Assembly (NCBI GenBank): GCA_004026145.2
Contig: CP034996.1
Location: forward strand, 12,831,641 to 12,895,640
Direction of reading: 5' to 3'
DNA length: 64,000 nt
DNA from: Takifugu bimaculatus
Lineage: Eukaryota > Chordata > Actinopteri > Tetraodontiformes > Tetraodontidae
Under the pieces are notes generated by a model. The model was given only the letters and a program-made list of their open reading frames with translations. It had not been told where the DNA came from and made no database searches. Position numbers and translations under genes: made by a program. Below, piece by piece: positions 53,301-58,186 of this stretch (the first letter of the stretch is position 1; each line of letters opens with the position of its first letter).

Positions 53301-54028
53301 ATCATTTACTATGACCAGCATTTAAGGCCACAAAATTGTTCGGAAAATCGTCTAAAAGAAAATAAACGGCCGCATCTCTGGCACCCTTGTGCAGAACACA
53401 ATCAACCAAAAAACATCTGCAATAATCATATGATGCACACCGATGGCTCAGATGCATCAAAAAAAATCACGGGAATCCCTCCAAAACTTTACAGCAGGGC
53501 CACTTTTCGATTGAATCTGCAGTAAAATTGGTAAACAAATGCTAAAATTGCAGGCGGATGCGTGTTTTCATCCCTCTCTCACCCTCCCTCAGCATTTGCA
53601 CCTCATTCTCCCTATTCAGCCATTTTACATATTCATAACTGGAGTTGGTAATGCGAAAACAATCCCTGCTCCCAGTGCCATCTGAGGCCGCTGGATAAAA
53701 ACCACAAAACGCTCCTCCAATAAGAAAAGAAAAATCACTTCCAAATTTCTCCTCCAATATCCATCTTCCTGCGCTTTTGGAAACATTTTGATCGAGAGTC
53801 GTTTTCGATTAATGCCCCATCTCAAGGCTGCTGACGTGCCATCGAGGCAGGAGCCACGGGTGTCAACCACCATCGCGAACAAAACTCATTTCCATCATTC
53901 ATCACTTTTCAGTCAACTTCTTAATAAACAGCACGACTCTGGGGCGCAGGGTGGGGAATATCTCCGGCGTTTTCTTTTCTCTTACCTTCTTGGAGAGAGT
54001 ACAGCAGGAGTAAAGTTACAAGCCACAT
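17092..54028 (-). CDS. dscaml1: DSCAML1, Down syndrome cell adhesion molecule-like 1, complete 33-exon gene with two one-base phase breaks
   Basis: Single-pass membrane receptor for homophilic adhesion and self-avoidance in neurons, notably in retina. The 33 coding exons listed separately join to about 2042 residues (human 2053) after allowing for one extra base in exon 6 and one at the exon 17 donor. Order: signal peptide MWLVTLLLLY; Ig1-9 (exons 2-13); FNIII 1-4 (exons 14-21); Ig10 (exons 22-23); FNIII 5-6 (exons 24-26); membrane segment (exon 27); cytoplasmic tail (exons 28-33) ending SYTLV, a class I PDZ-binding motif. Agreement with DSCAML1 rather than DSCAM is clear in the tail (RSIDTPVKGPPQGPRLHID, DKGRNSMVSTESASS) and in the start MWLVT. 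The exon 1 frame is open for 60 codons upstream to another start at 54208, but that would bury the signal peptide, so the ATG at 54028 is preferred. Except for the two breaks, every exon junction is in phase. Confidence 0.96.
17615..17694. mobile_element. 80-bp foldback element (MITE-like, hAT-like ends) in dscaml1 intron 32
   Basis: A perfect 17-bp inverted repeat, CAGAGGTAGACAACCCA at 17615-17631 and its complement at 17678-17694, encloses about 46 bp. Ends starting CAGAGGT and ending ACCTCTG resemble hAT-family termini. The flanking 8-mers (GTGTAAAT and GCACAATA) do not match well, so the target duplication is not demonstrated. It has no coding capacity. Confidence 0.6.
17828..18136 (-). 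CDS. dscaml1: dscaml1 exon 32 (cytoplasmic tail)
   Basis: Acceptor ttatccag, donor GTAAGT, 309 bp, phase 1-1. It encodes DKGRNSMVSTESASSTYEEL, ITECFISDSSSDQMTTGTND and GICRFTASPPKPQD, almost unchanged from human. Confidence 0.96.
18215..18415 (-). CDS. dscaml1: dscaml1 exon 31 (cytoplasmic tail)
   Basis: Acceptor cctctcag, donor GTGAGT, 201 bp, phase 1-1. It encodes NPVSRKSIKSAHSSRNRYSS, ARTLTSDWRTMGS and TESDSYSASLSQDT. Confidence 0.95.
18487..18639 (-). CDS. dscaml1: dscaml1 exon 30 (cytoplasmic tail)
   Basis: Acceptor gtgaccag, donor GTGAGT, 153 bp, phase 1-1. It encodes GEDKAAVPVTDTEFTQSVNP, CTGVSLHHQALIQNSGPLID and MSDIRPGT. Confidence 0.95.
18732..18850 (-). CDS. dscaml1: dscaml1 exon 29 (cytoplasmic tail)
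   Basis: Acceptor tgtgcag, donor GTATGG, 119 bp, phase 2-1. It encodes SKNNRSIDTPVKGPPQGPRL and VQLLIEDKEGIKQI, diagnostic for DSCAML1 over DSCAM. Confidence 0.96.
18931..18961 (-). CDS. dscaml1: dscaml1 exon 28 (31-bp micro-exon, cytoplasmic)
   Basis: Acceptor ctcttatag, donor GTAAGA, phase 1-2. It encodes DAKSLAEMLI(S), identical to human. It is too short for ordinary open-frame detection but required for frame. Confidence 0.93.
19282..19437 (-). CDS. dscaml1: dscaml1 exon 27 (membrane segment)
   Basis: Acceptor tctctgcag, donor GTGAGA, 156 bp, phase 1-1. A juxtamembrane GEGDDVKKLFSIG precedes the hydrophobic SPVILVTLGVALLFII, followed by the basic stop-transfer RKKRKEKRLKRLR. Confidence 0.96.
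19505..19792 (-). CDS. dscaml1: dscaml1 exon 26 (FNIII-6)
   Basis: Acceptor cctctacag, donor GTAAGT, 288 bp, phase 1-1. It encodes LLTHINSTHAGLNLQGWTSG, FRPKGTWAWQSLKANSTTQL and MKACNSAGCGNQSSQFATTD. Confidence 0.96.
19891..20079 (-). CDS. dscaml1: dscaml1 exon 25 (FNIII-5, second half)
   Basis: Acceptor ttcttgcag, donor GTGAGG, 189 bp, phase 1-1. It encodes FVLQYSVDNTEEWRDVFISS and KNSVGSGRISEIIEAKTHGR. Confidence 0.96.
20282..20380 (-). CDS. dscaml1: dscaml1 exon 24 (FNIII-5, first half)
   Basis: Acceptor tatgacag, donor GTATGG, 99 bp, phase 1-1. It encodes VPPDQPRLTVSTTSTSSITL and WIPGDNGGSSIRG. Confidence 0.95.
20468..20631 (-). CDS. dscaml1: dscaml1 exon 23 (Ig10, second half)
   Basis: Acceptor cttattcag, donor GTAAGA, 164 bp, phase 2-1. 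It encodes SNGTLVLRSVKAEDSGYYTC and NTLGFDTIIVNLVVQ. Confidence 0.95.
20717..20834 (-). CDS. dscaml1: dscaml1 exon 22 (Ig10, first half)
   Basis: Acceptor tgtgcag, donor GTATAT, 118 bp, phase 1-2. It encodes VPAKILSFGGTVTTPWMKEV and APTIKWTKD. Confidence 0.94.
21418..21571 (-). CDS. dscaml1: dscaml1 exon 21 (FNIII-4, second half)
   Basis: Acceptor tgtcccag, donor GTGGGT, 154 bp, phase 0-1. It encodes APSEYEANPEMLFYRITHLS and AAAVTTAGKGNFSSKVTVEP. Confidence 0.95.
21572..23199 (-). other. dscaml1 intron 20: low-complexity sequence
   Basis: It holds a GGGAGG-rich purine tract (22255-22305), a C13/(CA)n tract (22464-22506), a CCCTCC tract (22605-22650) and a (CGCA)n(CA)n array (22991-23052). 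Open frames here follow from these repeats. No coding homology. Confidence 0.6.
22991..23052. repeat. (CACG)n/(CA)n microsatellite
   Basis: CACG tetramers merge into pure CA units; inside dscaml1 intron 20. Confidence 0.93.
23200..23339 (-). CDS. dscaml1: dscaml1 exon 20 (FNIII-4, first half)
   Basis: Acceptor tccttttag, donor CCG|GTGGGT, 140 bp, phase 1-0. It encodes PGPPAGIKAVPSSPSSVVVS and PPHKPNGIIRKYTIYCSSPG. Confidence 0.95.
23391..23422. repeat. (TG)16 microsatellite in dscaml1 intron 19
   Basis: Pure TG run about 50 bp upstream of exon 20 on the transcribed strand, where it reads CA and sits next to the acceptor. Confidence 0.93.
24531..24590. repeat. CAGACAGG-type tetranucleotide array
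   Basis: Interleaved GACA/GGCA tetramers over about 60 bp. No spacer structure, so not CRISPR. Confidence 0.85.
25324..25479 (-). CDS. dscaml1: dscaml1 exon 19 (FNIII-3, second half)
   Basis: Acceptor tggctcag, donor GTGAGT, 156 bp, phase 1-1. It encodes EWGEMQNITTTREQVELRGL and LAYTQAGDGVRSNVLYIQT. Confidence 0.95.
25639..25785 (-). CDS. dscaml1: dscaml1 exon 18 (FNIII-3, first half)
   Basis: Conserved acceptor cttgccag, donor GTGGGT, 147 bp, phase 1-1. It encodes VPSEPPQNVRAISVTSDEAV and HGVLKGYRVVFWSLFSNGG. A second AG 7 bases inside (exon end at 25778) would rejoin exon 17 in frame at the cost of changing VPS to a single Cys. Confidence 0.92.
26578..26819 (-). CDS. dscaml1: dscaml1 exon 17 (FNIII-2, remainder), donor out of phase by one base
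   Basis: Acceptor tctccccag at phase 0. It encodes APKKELQNGVIRGYQIGYRE, GDSEVYTLDNLKKFAQYGVV and GTGPSSTEINATTLED, then TG|GTGAGA. The 242-bp exon ends in phase 2, but the next exon is conserved as phase 1 (G|TG CCC). One surplus base in 26578-26581, or a shifted acceptor in exon 18, would explain this. Confidence 0.9.
27319..27389 (-). CDS. dscaml1: dscaml1 exon 16 (FNIII-2, start)
   Basis: Acceptor gacccacag, donor CGG|GTAAAT, 71 bp, phase 1-0. It encodes PDGPPMEVILQPMTSQSIRV followed by TWR. Confidence 0.94.
27501..27668 (-). CDS. dscaml1: dscaml1 exon 15 (FNIII-1, second half)
   Basis: Acceptor ctttccag, donor GTAAGT, 168 bp, phase 1-1. It encodes TTRNISPTNNQANIVELHPA, VYSIRMYSYNKIGRS and ELTISTEEA. 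Confidence 0.95.
27745..27873 (-). CDS. dscaml1: dscaml1 exon 14 (FNIII-1, first half)
   Basis: Acceptor aaccacag, donor GTGGGC, 129 bp, phase 1-1. It encodes EPPDPPELEVREVKDRSMNL and RFDGNSIITSYDIEYKNKS. Confidence 0.95.
27958..28054 (-). CDS. dscaml1: dscaml1 exon 13 (Ig9, second half)
   Basis: Acceptor ggctcacag, donor CAAG|GTTTGG, 97 bp, phase 0-1. It encodes LNPAERGDSVFFSCHAINSY and GLIQLTVQ. The donor departs from consensus after GT. Confidence 0.93.
28152..28351 (-). CDS. dscaml1: dscaml1 exon 12 (Ig9, first half)
   Basis: Acceptor cttcctcag, weak donor AAG|GTTCAA, 200 bp, phase 1-0. It encodes IPAMITSHPNTTMARKG, IIIRWERGDTVID and GDEVISTLK. Confidence 0.93.
28903..29079 (-). CDS. 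dscaml1: dscaml1 exon 11 (Ig8, second half)
   Basis: Acceptor cttcgcag, donor GTAAGT, 177 bp, phase 1-1. It encodes VGNPQQYHPVPLTGRIQI and GYYLCQASNGVGSDISKSM. Confidence 0.95.
29228..29347 (-). CDS. dscaml1: dscaml1 exon 10 (Ig8, first half)
   Basis: Acceptor gtttctcag, donor GTAAAA, 120 bp, phase 1-1. It encodes VPPRFVVQPNNQDCIYGKAG and YPPPKVMWKHAKG; human has Gly where this fish has Cys after QD. Confidence 0.95.
29470..29754 (-). CDS. dscaml1: dscaml1 exon 9 (Ig7)
   Basis: Acceptor ttccactag, donor GTGAGG, 285 bp, phase 1-1. It encodes VPPLIQPFDIPS, VVSSGDMPIRITWHKDGQ and KHNGNYTCIASNTAATVS. Confidence 0.96.
30398..30670 (-). CDS. dscaml1: dscaml1 exon 8 (Ig6)
   Basis: Acceptor gtctccag, donor GTAGGG, 273 bp, phase 1-1. 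It encodes RVIGYPYYSIKWLKDGMQLP and NHRQVVFENGTLRLTDVQKG. Confidence 0.96.
31171..31467 (-). CDS. dscaml1: dscaml1 exon 7 (Ig5)
   Basis: Acceptor cctctcag, donor AGAG|GTGCCT, 297 bp, phase 1-1. It encodes DGTPRIVSSFSERVVNPGEP, MCAAKGAPPPSITWTLDDEP and GVYRCVARNSAGSAEYQARI. The donor is weak; a stronger-looking GTAAGA lies 7 bases upstream but would break phase. Confidence 0.93.
31563..31839 (-). CDS. dscaml1: dscaml1 exon 6 (Ig4) with a one-base frameshift
   Basis: Acceptor cctcacag, donor GTAAAC. The first part reads PLRVTLSPKNLKTGISSTLF and AWFRNTELIVP, then a stop; shifting one base restores PDQHISIQGQNNDTLQIT and SGAYQCFASRKGHTTQDFSI. Both flanking junctions require phase 1-1, so the exon should be 276 bp, yet it is 277. 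The surplus base lies in the GGG run at 31706-31708. Without correction the protein would end in Ig4. Confidence 0.9.
32204..32234. repeat. (GT)n microsatellite
   Basis: About 15 GT units in dscaml1 intron 5; a second GT run precedes at 32060-32083. Confidence 0.9.
32826..33104 (-). CDS. dscaml1: dscaml1 exon 5 (Ig3)
   Basis: Acceptor cctacag, donor GTACGT, 279 bp, phase 1-1. It encodes DPNESSPTILDSF, IELPCIAGGYPNPTVRWLKD and GSYACEVTNSFGS. Confidence 0.95.
33398..33544 (-). CDS. dscaml1: dscaml1 exon 4 (Ig2, second half)
   Basis: Acceptor tccacag, donor GTGCGT, 147 bp, phase 1-1. It encodes NRFSLTSFGALYIADVQKED and the YRCITRHKYSGETRQSNGAR block, nearly identical to human. Confidence 0.96.
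34507..34562. repeat. (CT)n(CA)n compound microsatellite
   Basis: CT tract followed directly by CA units, dscaml1 intron 3. Confidence 0.92.
39258..39334. repeat. (GT)n microsatellite
   Basis: Long GT run interrupted by TATG and GCGTGC; dscaml1 intron 3. Confidence 0.93.
41344..41420. repeat. (TG)n(AG)n compound microsatellite
   Basis: TG run of about 12 units joined to an AG run of about 25 units with one GC interruption. Confidence 0.93.
42909..42950. repeat. (GT)n microsatellite
   Basis: Pure GT run, dscaml1 intron 3. Confidence 0.93.
43621..43674. repeat. (AC)27 microsatellite
   Basis: Pure AC run, dscaml1 intron 3. Confidence 0.95.
44997..45039. repeat. (AC)n microsatellite
   Basis: Pure AC run of about 21 units, dscaml1 intron 3. 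Confidence 0.95.
45686..45832 (-). CDS. dscaml1: dscaml1 exon 3 (Ig2, first half)
   Basis: Acceptor ttgtgcag, donor GTAGGA, 147 bp, phase 1-1. It encodes FREPYTVRVADQRSMRGNVA and VVSWERDTVSIVP. Confidence 0.96.
45833..47664 (-). other. dscaml1 intron 2: no gene seen
   Basis: Mostly unique sequence. Around 46860-46950 and 47040-47130 there are AT-rich, microsatellite-free stretches with TAATTA-type homeodomain cores. No coding homology. Confidence 0.45.
47665..47985 (-). CDS. dscaml1: dscaml1 exon 2 (Ig1)
   Basis: Acceptor tgtttcag, donor GTGAGT, 321 bp, phase 1-1. It encodes SEDVGSTRLYFVNASLQ, RWYLATGDDIYDVPHIRHVH and DNDYFCTAENQAGKIRSPNI, with the two Ig cysteines (LPCPAG and YFCTAE). Confidence 0.96.
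50268..50311. repeat. (CA)22 microsatellite
   Basis: Pure CA run, dscaml1 intron 1. Confidence 0.94.
52400..52448. repeat. (AC)n microsatellite with CG interruptions
   Basis: AC run with TA and GCGC interruptions, dscaml1 intron 1. Confidence 0.9.
53191..53198 (+). promoter_or_regulatory. POU-factor octamer ATGCAAAT in dscaml1 intron 1
   Basis: Perfect octamer within a repeat-free block about 0.8 kb downstream of the dscaml1 start exon. POU-domain factors bind this motif; use here is inference. Confidence 0.35.
53986..54028 (-). CDS. dscaml1: dscaml1 exon 1 coding part (signal peptide)
   Basis: ATG at 54028-54026 opens MWLVTLLLLYSLQE, a short hydrophobic signal peptide like human MWLVTFLLLL. 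Donor AAG|GTAAG follows 53986; phase 1. Confidence 0.9.
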
Positions 54029-54800
54029 GCCATAAAGAGCAGGTGTATTTTTCAGGAATATCTGGCAATCCTGGCAAGTGTGAGGCGCGGTTTTTTGGCC
54101 AGGCAGGTCTCCGTGCTGGACTGGCGACTGTTCTCCCCGGAGGTCTCTCCAGCCCTGCTGCCCCGCTAAGCGTGGAGGGGAAATGAGAGGCGCCTCAGCC
54201 CCGCCCATACCCCCCCTCCTCTCCGCCCCAGACTACTGTGCATACAAACCCATCTTTCCCAGTCAAACACCGCAGGATATCGGGTGGTGTGAGTCGAGCG
54301 GTGGGATTTGGGTCCAGTTAGGTCCAAACTGTCAGTAGATGTGTGCGGCGACGCTGCGCAGACCGATCTGTTGGCACCTTGCTGAGCGCGCCAACCTGTG
54401 CGCCCCAGATCTCCGCTTTTCTCTGCGCAAATGTGGACCTAAAAAAAAGAAACCTAAACCAACCCAGGCAGCTGAGATGCCACTAAAATGCATTCACGTC
54501 TTTTCCTATGAATTTGGGCATTAGTCCCCGAGACTTGGAGTCACACTCGGCTTCTCTTTGTCTGTCGGAGCCGTGAAACGTGCGTCGACATTTGCGCACA
54601 GATGCAATGCAGATGGAGAGGAGGGCGAAAAGGGGGTAGCGGGGTGTGGGGCCGTGACACTTCCACGAAGCAGGTAAGGTTTCAAAAAGCAGGCAAAACA
54701 AGCTTATTGCGGGAGATCACAGTTCCCCCTCAGAGGCGCGTGTGCAACTTTTGCAGCGGCGCTCTCCCTGTCCACCGCGCGCCTGCTGTGAGCGGCTCCA
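54029..54800 (-). promoter_or_regulatory. dscaml1: dscaml1 5' UTR and probable promoter region
   Basis: Directly upstream of the MWLV start on the minus strand and richer in G+C and CpG than the flanks (54290-54430, 54540-54790). The coding frame is open up to 54208 with another start, so a longer N-terminus is formally possible. No TATA box is apparent. Confidence 0.45.
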
Positions 54801-55744
54801 CCGCAAGAGCATTTATTTGGATGGAAGTTGGAGGACACTCCCCGTTCATCGAATATTTAAAGGCACTGTGGTGGCCTCTGGTGCAGCGTGAAAGTGATCC
54901 ACAGGCGCCACTGAGATGAAAAAAATTAACCGCGAGGGAAATTGATATGTGAAGCCACTGTGCACAACCTACCGCGAGGTGGGTCGATGGTTTGGGCTCC
55001 ATGATATTAAGATAGGGGCTTTACAGGGACTGAAACAAATAAACAATTTAATTCGTTTAATTCACAAAATTAATTTATCATTTATCATTCTGACAGTCAG
55101 ATTGTAACTTTTAGACAAAATATATTTTCGGCCGGTTTGAGCGTACCGTCACACTGACGCGAGAATCGCGTGTAAATACTAAACTACCAAACTGCGTTCA
55201 CCAAAGTTGCGTCGATATGGAAGAGTCTGTCTCTGCGGTGCCACTTTCGGGGGCCGTTTGGGTCAGAACTGCCCGCACGTTCATCCTCCGCACGCTGGTG
55301 TCTGCTGACACCTGCTGGTCAAATGCGTATCTGCAGGTTGGTGCGTGTCTGCAACAAAAAAGCTCTTTAGGATCCAGATTGTCACCTAAAATGCTCAAAA
55401 TAAAGAAATACATCACTTGTATGTGACTATGTGCCTTCTTACTGTGACTGGGTTTGTTTTCTGTTTTATTTTACATGCATATATATTTTTCATATAAGCA
55501 CATGTAAGTCTTTGTTTTAATAGTTGTTGCCTTTATCATTAATTTTACTGAAGACGCCTTTAATTATGAGCGTTTGCTGTTTTCAACACTGTTCATAATC
55601 CATCAGGTGAATGAATGTTTCATATTAGGGAAGAAATCCTCTCCTAATCCTCTTATACAAAAAGGTCTTTGACCTCTGAACTTTCCTATAGGCAGAGGCA
55701 CCATCAGCAGTAATTATTATTATGAAACAATGGAATGACAAACT

Positions 55745-56231
55745 GATTTTAACCATGTCTGTGTAGATTCTCAATCATCCAGGTCATTGTATCCAAGGTA
55801 GTTTTCTCTGTCAACTGGACTGGGTTTCTTCTCTTGAAGACGTTTCGCCTTCTATCCAGAAGGCTTCTTCAGTTCTGAAATCGCTGGGGAGAGAGCTTGA
55901 AAATATAGCCCCTGTGAACCATCTGCATGCTAATGATCTGGGTGGTCACCTGAGAGTCGTTAGCAGGGTCGTTGGTCGGGTCGTTCACCTAGTTTCTGTT
56001 GAGGTGTCTCCCCTTTGTCTGCTGGATCACATGGTGGTGGGTCACTGGGTCTCCTGGAATGGTGTGAATGTTTGTTTTGCTGTTGGAAGGAGTGGAGGAC
56101 TGCATTGTATGTGGGTGATAGGAAGTGCCTCAGGCCACCACCTCTGTTTAAGGAGACCCAGAAGGCGAAACGTCTTCAAGAGAAGAAACCCAGTCCAGTT
56201 GACAGAGAAAACTACCTTGGATTTTAACCAT
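55745..56231. mobile_element. Foldback mobile element with 63-bp inverted arms and 12-bp target duplication
   Basis: The left arm 55791-55853 and right arm 56160-56222 are exact reverse complements over 63 bp and carry the motif GAAGACGTTTCGCCTTCT. The 12-mer GATTTTAACCAT occurs directly at 55745-55756 and 56220-56231, consistent with a target-site duplication around a 463-bp insert. About 34 bp precede the left arm inside the insert. The interior has no intact protein. I recall arms of this type as common dispersed repeats of teleosts, possibly derived from Penelope-like retroelements, but I cannot confirm the family here. Confidence 0.75.
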
Positions 56232-56761
56232 ATAATGGTGAGAAATAAATGGCATCTTATGTTTATCAAATTTGCTCTGTTTTAAATGATCCGTCCTTTA
56301 TAATGTGTTTCTTTCCAATAATAATGTAATTTTAAAATCTGCATATCACATAAAGATATTCAAGCCAGCGAGGGGAGAACCATCAAGTCAACAATACTGA
56401 TATTTTTTATTTATTTATTTACTTATGCATTTATTTCTTTTTCTGTGGATTAAAAATAAGATACACTGTTTGAAATAATCACAGGGAGTTTTAAGCAGAT
56501 GTTCGCTTCATGTTTATTGGGCACGTCATTGTGATAGTCCCATACGACTCAGTCACTGTAATCCAGTATTATTTAAGCTTGTTATCATTAACCACATCAC
56601 ATTCATCACTTCAAATCAGATGTATCCTGTCATAACTCCAGTACCAAATTCATCACATTGTGCTCAACTGAACGTATACATGCCTCACACAAAATAGTCC
56701 AATGTATCATCTGTGCATTATTGCTTCAAGCCAGTGACCAAATGGGATGATGATGACGACG

Positions 56762-56786
56762 ATTATTATTATTATTATTATTATTA
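56762..56786. repeat. (ATT)8 microsatellite
   Basis: Trinucleotide ATT run just after a GATGATGACGAC stretch. Confidence 0.9.
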
Positions 56787-56919
56787 GAGCTTCAGACTTA
56801 TCACAGTGCTTTGAAGGTAAAGTGTAAAGTGTTTCACACATTCATCTCCTAATATGTTGATCAGCTGCTAGTGGTATTTTTTTGGTACGTGCTGGGGCTC
56901 TCATTTACAGCCCAAGCAG

Positions 56920-56920
56920 C

Positions 56921-56949
<29 letters not shown>
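56920..56949. repeat. C30 homopolymer
   Basis: Thirty consecutive C on the plus strand. Exact length is likely unreliable in any assembly. Confidence 0.9.
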
Positions 56950-56952
<3 letters not shown>

Positions 56953-57147
56953 TGAAGAACAGGTAACATGATGGGGATGACATTGGATAAAATGGATGCA
57001 TGAATCTTCTAAAGAGAAGATCAGAATATGTTTGGGTTTTTTTCTGTCCAAAAAATACCTCTGTTGTCTCGCAATGCACATGCTTTAACAGGACAGTTTA
57101 TTTGGTTTAAAAGCTGCATCATTAACAGGGAACCATTTGTTTTCTAG

Positions 57148-57369
57148 GGTGCCAGGGGATTGGCTATCATCTCAGAAGCTTCGCATTCTACTGCTCCGGT
57201 TTATGAGCTGCATGAGCGGTTTTGCAACACGTCCCCTGTGACGGTGGAGCCGAGCGCTAACAGGCACCTGTGTTACAGAGCCAGCAAAGACAAGTCCAGG
57301 ATGAGGAGCTGGGCTGAATTCTACAATCTTATGTTCGCGTTTTTATTTCAAATGCTTGACTACGATTAG
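57148..57369 (+). other. Unrecognised open stretch with an acceptor-like start and downstream AATAAA
   Basis: After an acceptor-like TTTTCTAG (ending 57147), the plus strand is open for 73 codons (starts GARGLAIISEASH, includes FCNTSPVTVEPS and RMRSWAEFYNLM) to TAG at 57367-57369. AATAAA follows at 57448-57453. There is no ATG at its head, so it would be a terminal exon if real. I do not recognise the protein; chance is quite possible. Confidence 0.2.
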
Positions 57370-58089
57370 CTGTTATCACATTTGTGTGCTTAAAGCCTTG
57401 TTATGCAATATGTAGCTTAGATGTAGTCCACAGGTTGGTTTGCATTCAATAAAGAGAGATTAATTCAGCCCAGCTGTCATTAATTCACATTTCAAGCATT
57501 TACATTATTCAGAGGAAAAAAAGGGAAAGAAAACAGTAAAAGTTTTAAATATTGTACAAGAAGATAATGGTTCATATATTGTGGCATTAAAGCAAATTGG
57601 AACAAAATGACTGTGCAAGAGTGATATACAGCTGCTTTTGTCATTTCTCTCACTTATTATTGTGTTTTTTATGTGCACACACACAATTCCAGCAGGGCCG
57701 TCCGTGGTTCACAGGCTGCACACGTGGTCCACATCCATCCATCTGAAGCACTTGTGCCTGTGAACCAGCAGCCTTTCCCTCACTGACATTCACACCGTTC
57801 GGTGCAAAAAGCAACCAAAGAAACTGATGTTGACGATGAGCCCAAAGCTTCAGCTGGAAACGGAAACTGCAAAAGTGAGACGTGTGTAAAGCACCCGTGA
57901 TCTTCACATGCCGTTCAGACTCTGACAACAAACTCAAACAGACGTGTTTTCAGCTGTACATCAGTTGCTCTTCATTGCATATTGCATATGTGCCTTTTGC
58001 CCCATAAAGGCCACAACCAGTTTTCAAAAAGAAGACAAAGAATGTGCAAAACATAGGACATGATTGTTGGGACGGTTACATGCACTTTC

Positions 58090-58186
58090 TCATTTCTTTT
58101 TTGGTGTCGGCTTTGTCGCAGCCTTGGATCCTGAGAGGCCGTTTTCAGTGTTGTCGATCCCTGATGACGTTACAAGGCACTCCTTA
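58090..58186 (-). CDS. scn4b: scn4b coding exon 5 (cytoplasmic tail)
   Basis: Acceptor tctattgcag, stop TGA at 58090-58092, 97 bp. It encodes KECLVTSSGIDNTENGLSGS and a Lys/Pro/Thr end, closely matching the human tail. Confidence 0.95.

Larger units (their letters stand above)
47986..53985 (-). other. dscaml1 intron 1 (6 kb): no gene; possible regulatory blocks
   Basis: First intron after the signal-peptide exon. Repeats: (CA)n 50268-50311, GGA/GGAGAT tract 51187-51295, (CA)n 52400-52448, (AAT)n 52627-52650. Unique blocks at about 49330-49570, 51640-52010 and 53150-53430 lack repeats and look like candidate conserved non-coding elements; the last carries a perfect octamer ATGCAAAT at 53191-53198. 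Confidence 0.45.
56232..58089. other. Sequence between the foldback element and scn4b; scn4b 3' UTR in its upper part
   Basis: It includes an (ATT)n run (56762-56786), a C30 homopolymer (56920-56949) and an unexplained plus-strand open stretch at 57148-57369. Minus-strand AATAAA hexamers, possible scn4b poly(A) signals, lie at 57342-57347, 57097-57102 and 56513-56518; the scn4b transcript end is not resolved. Confidence 0.4.
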
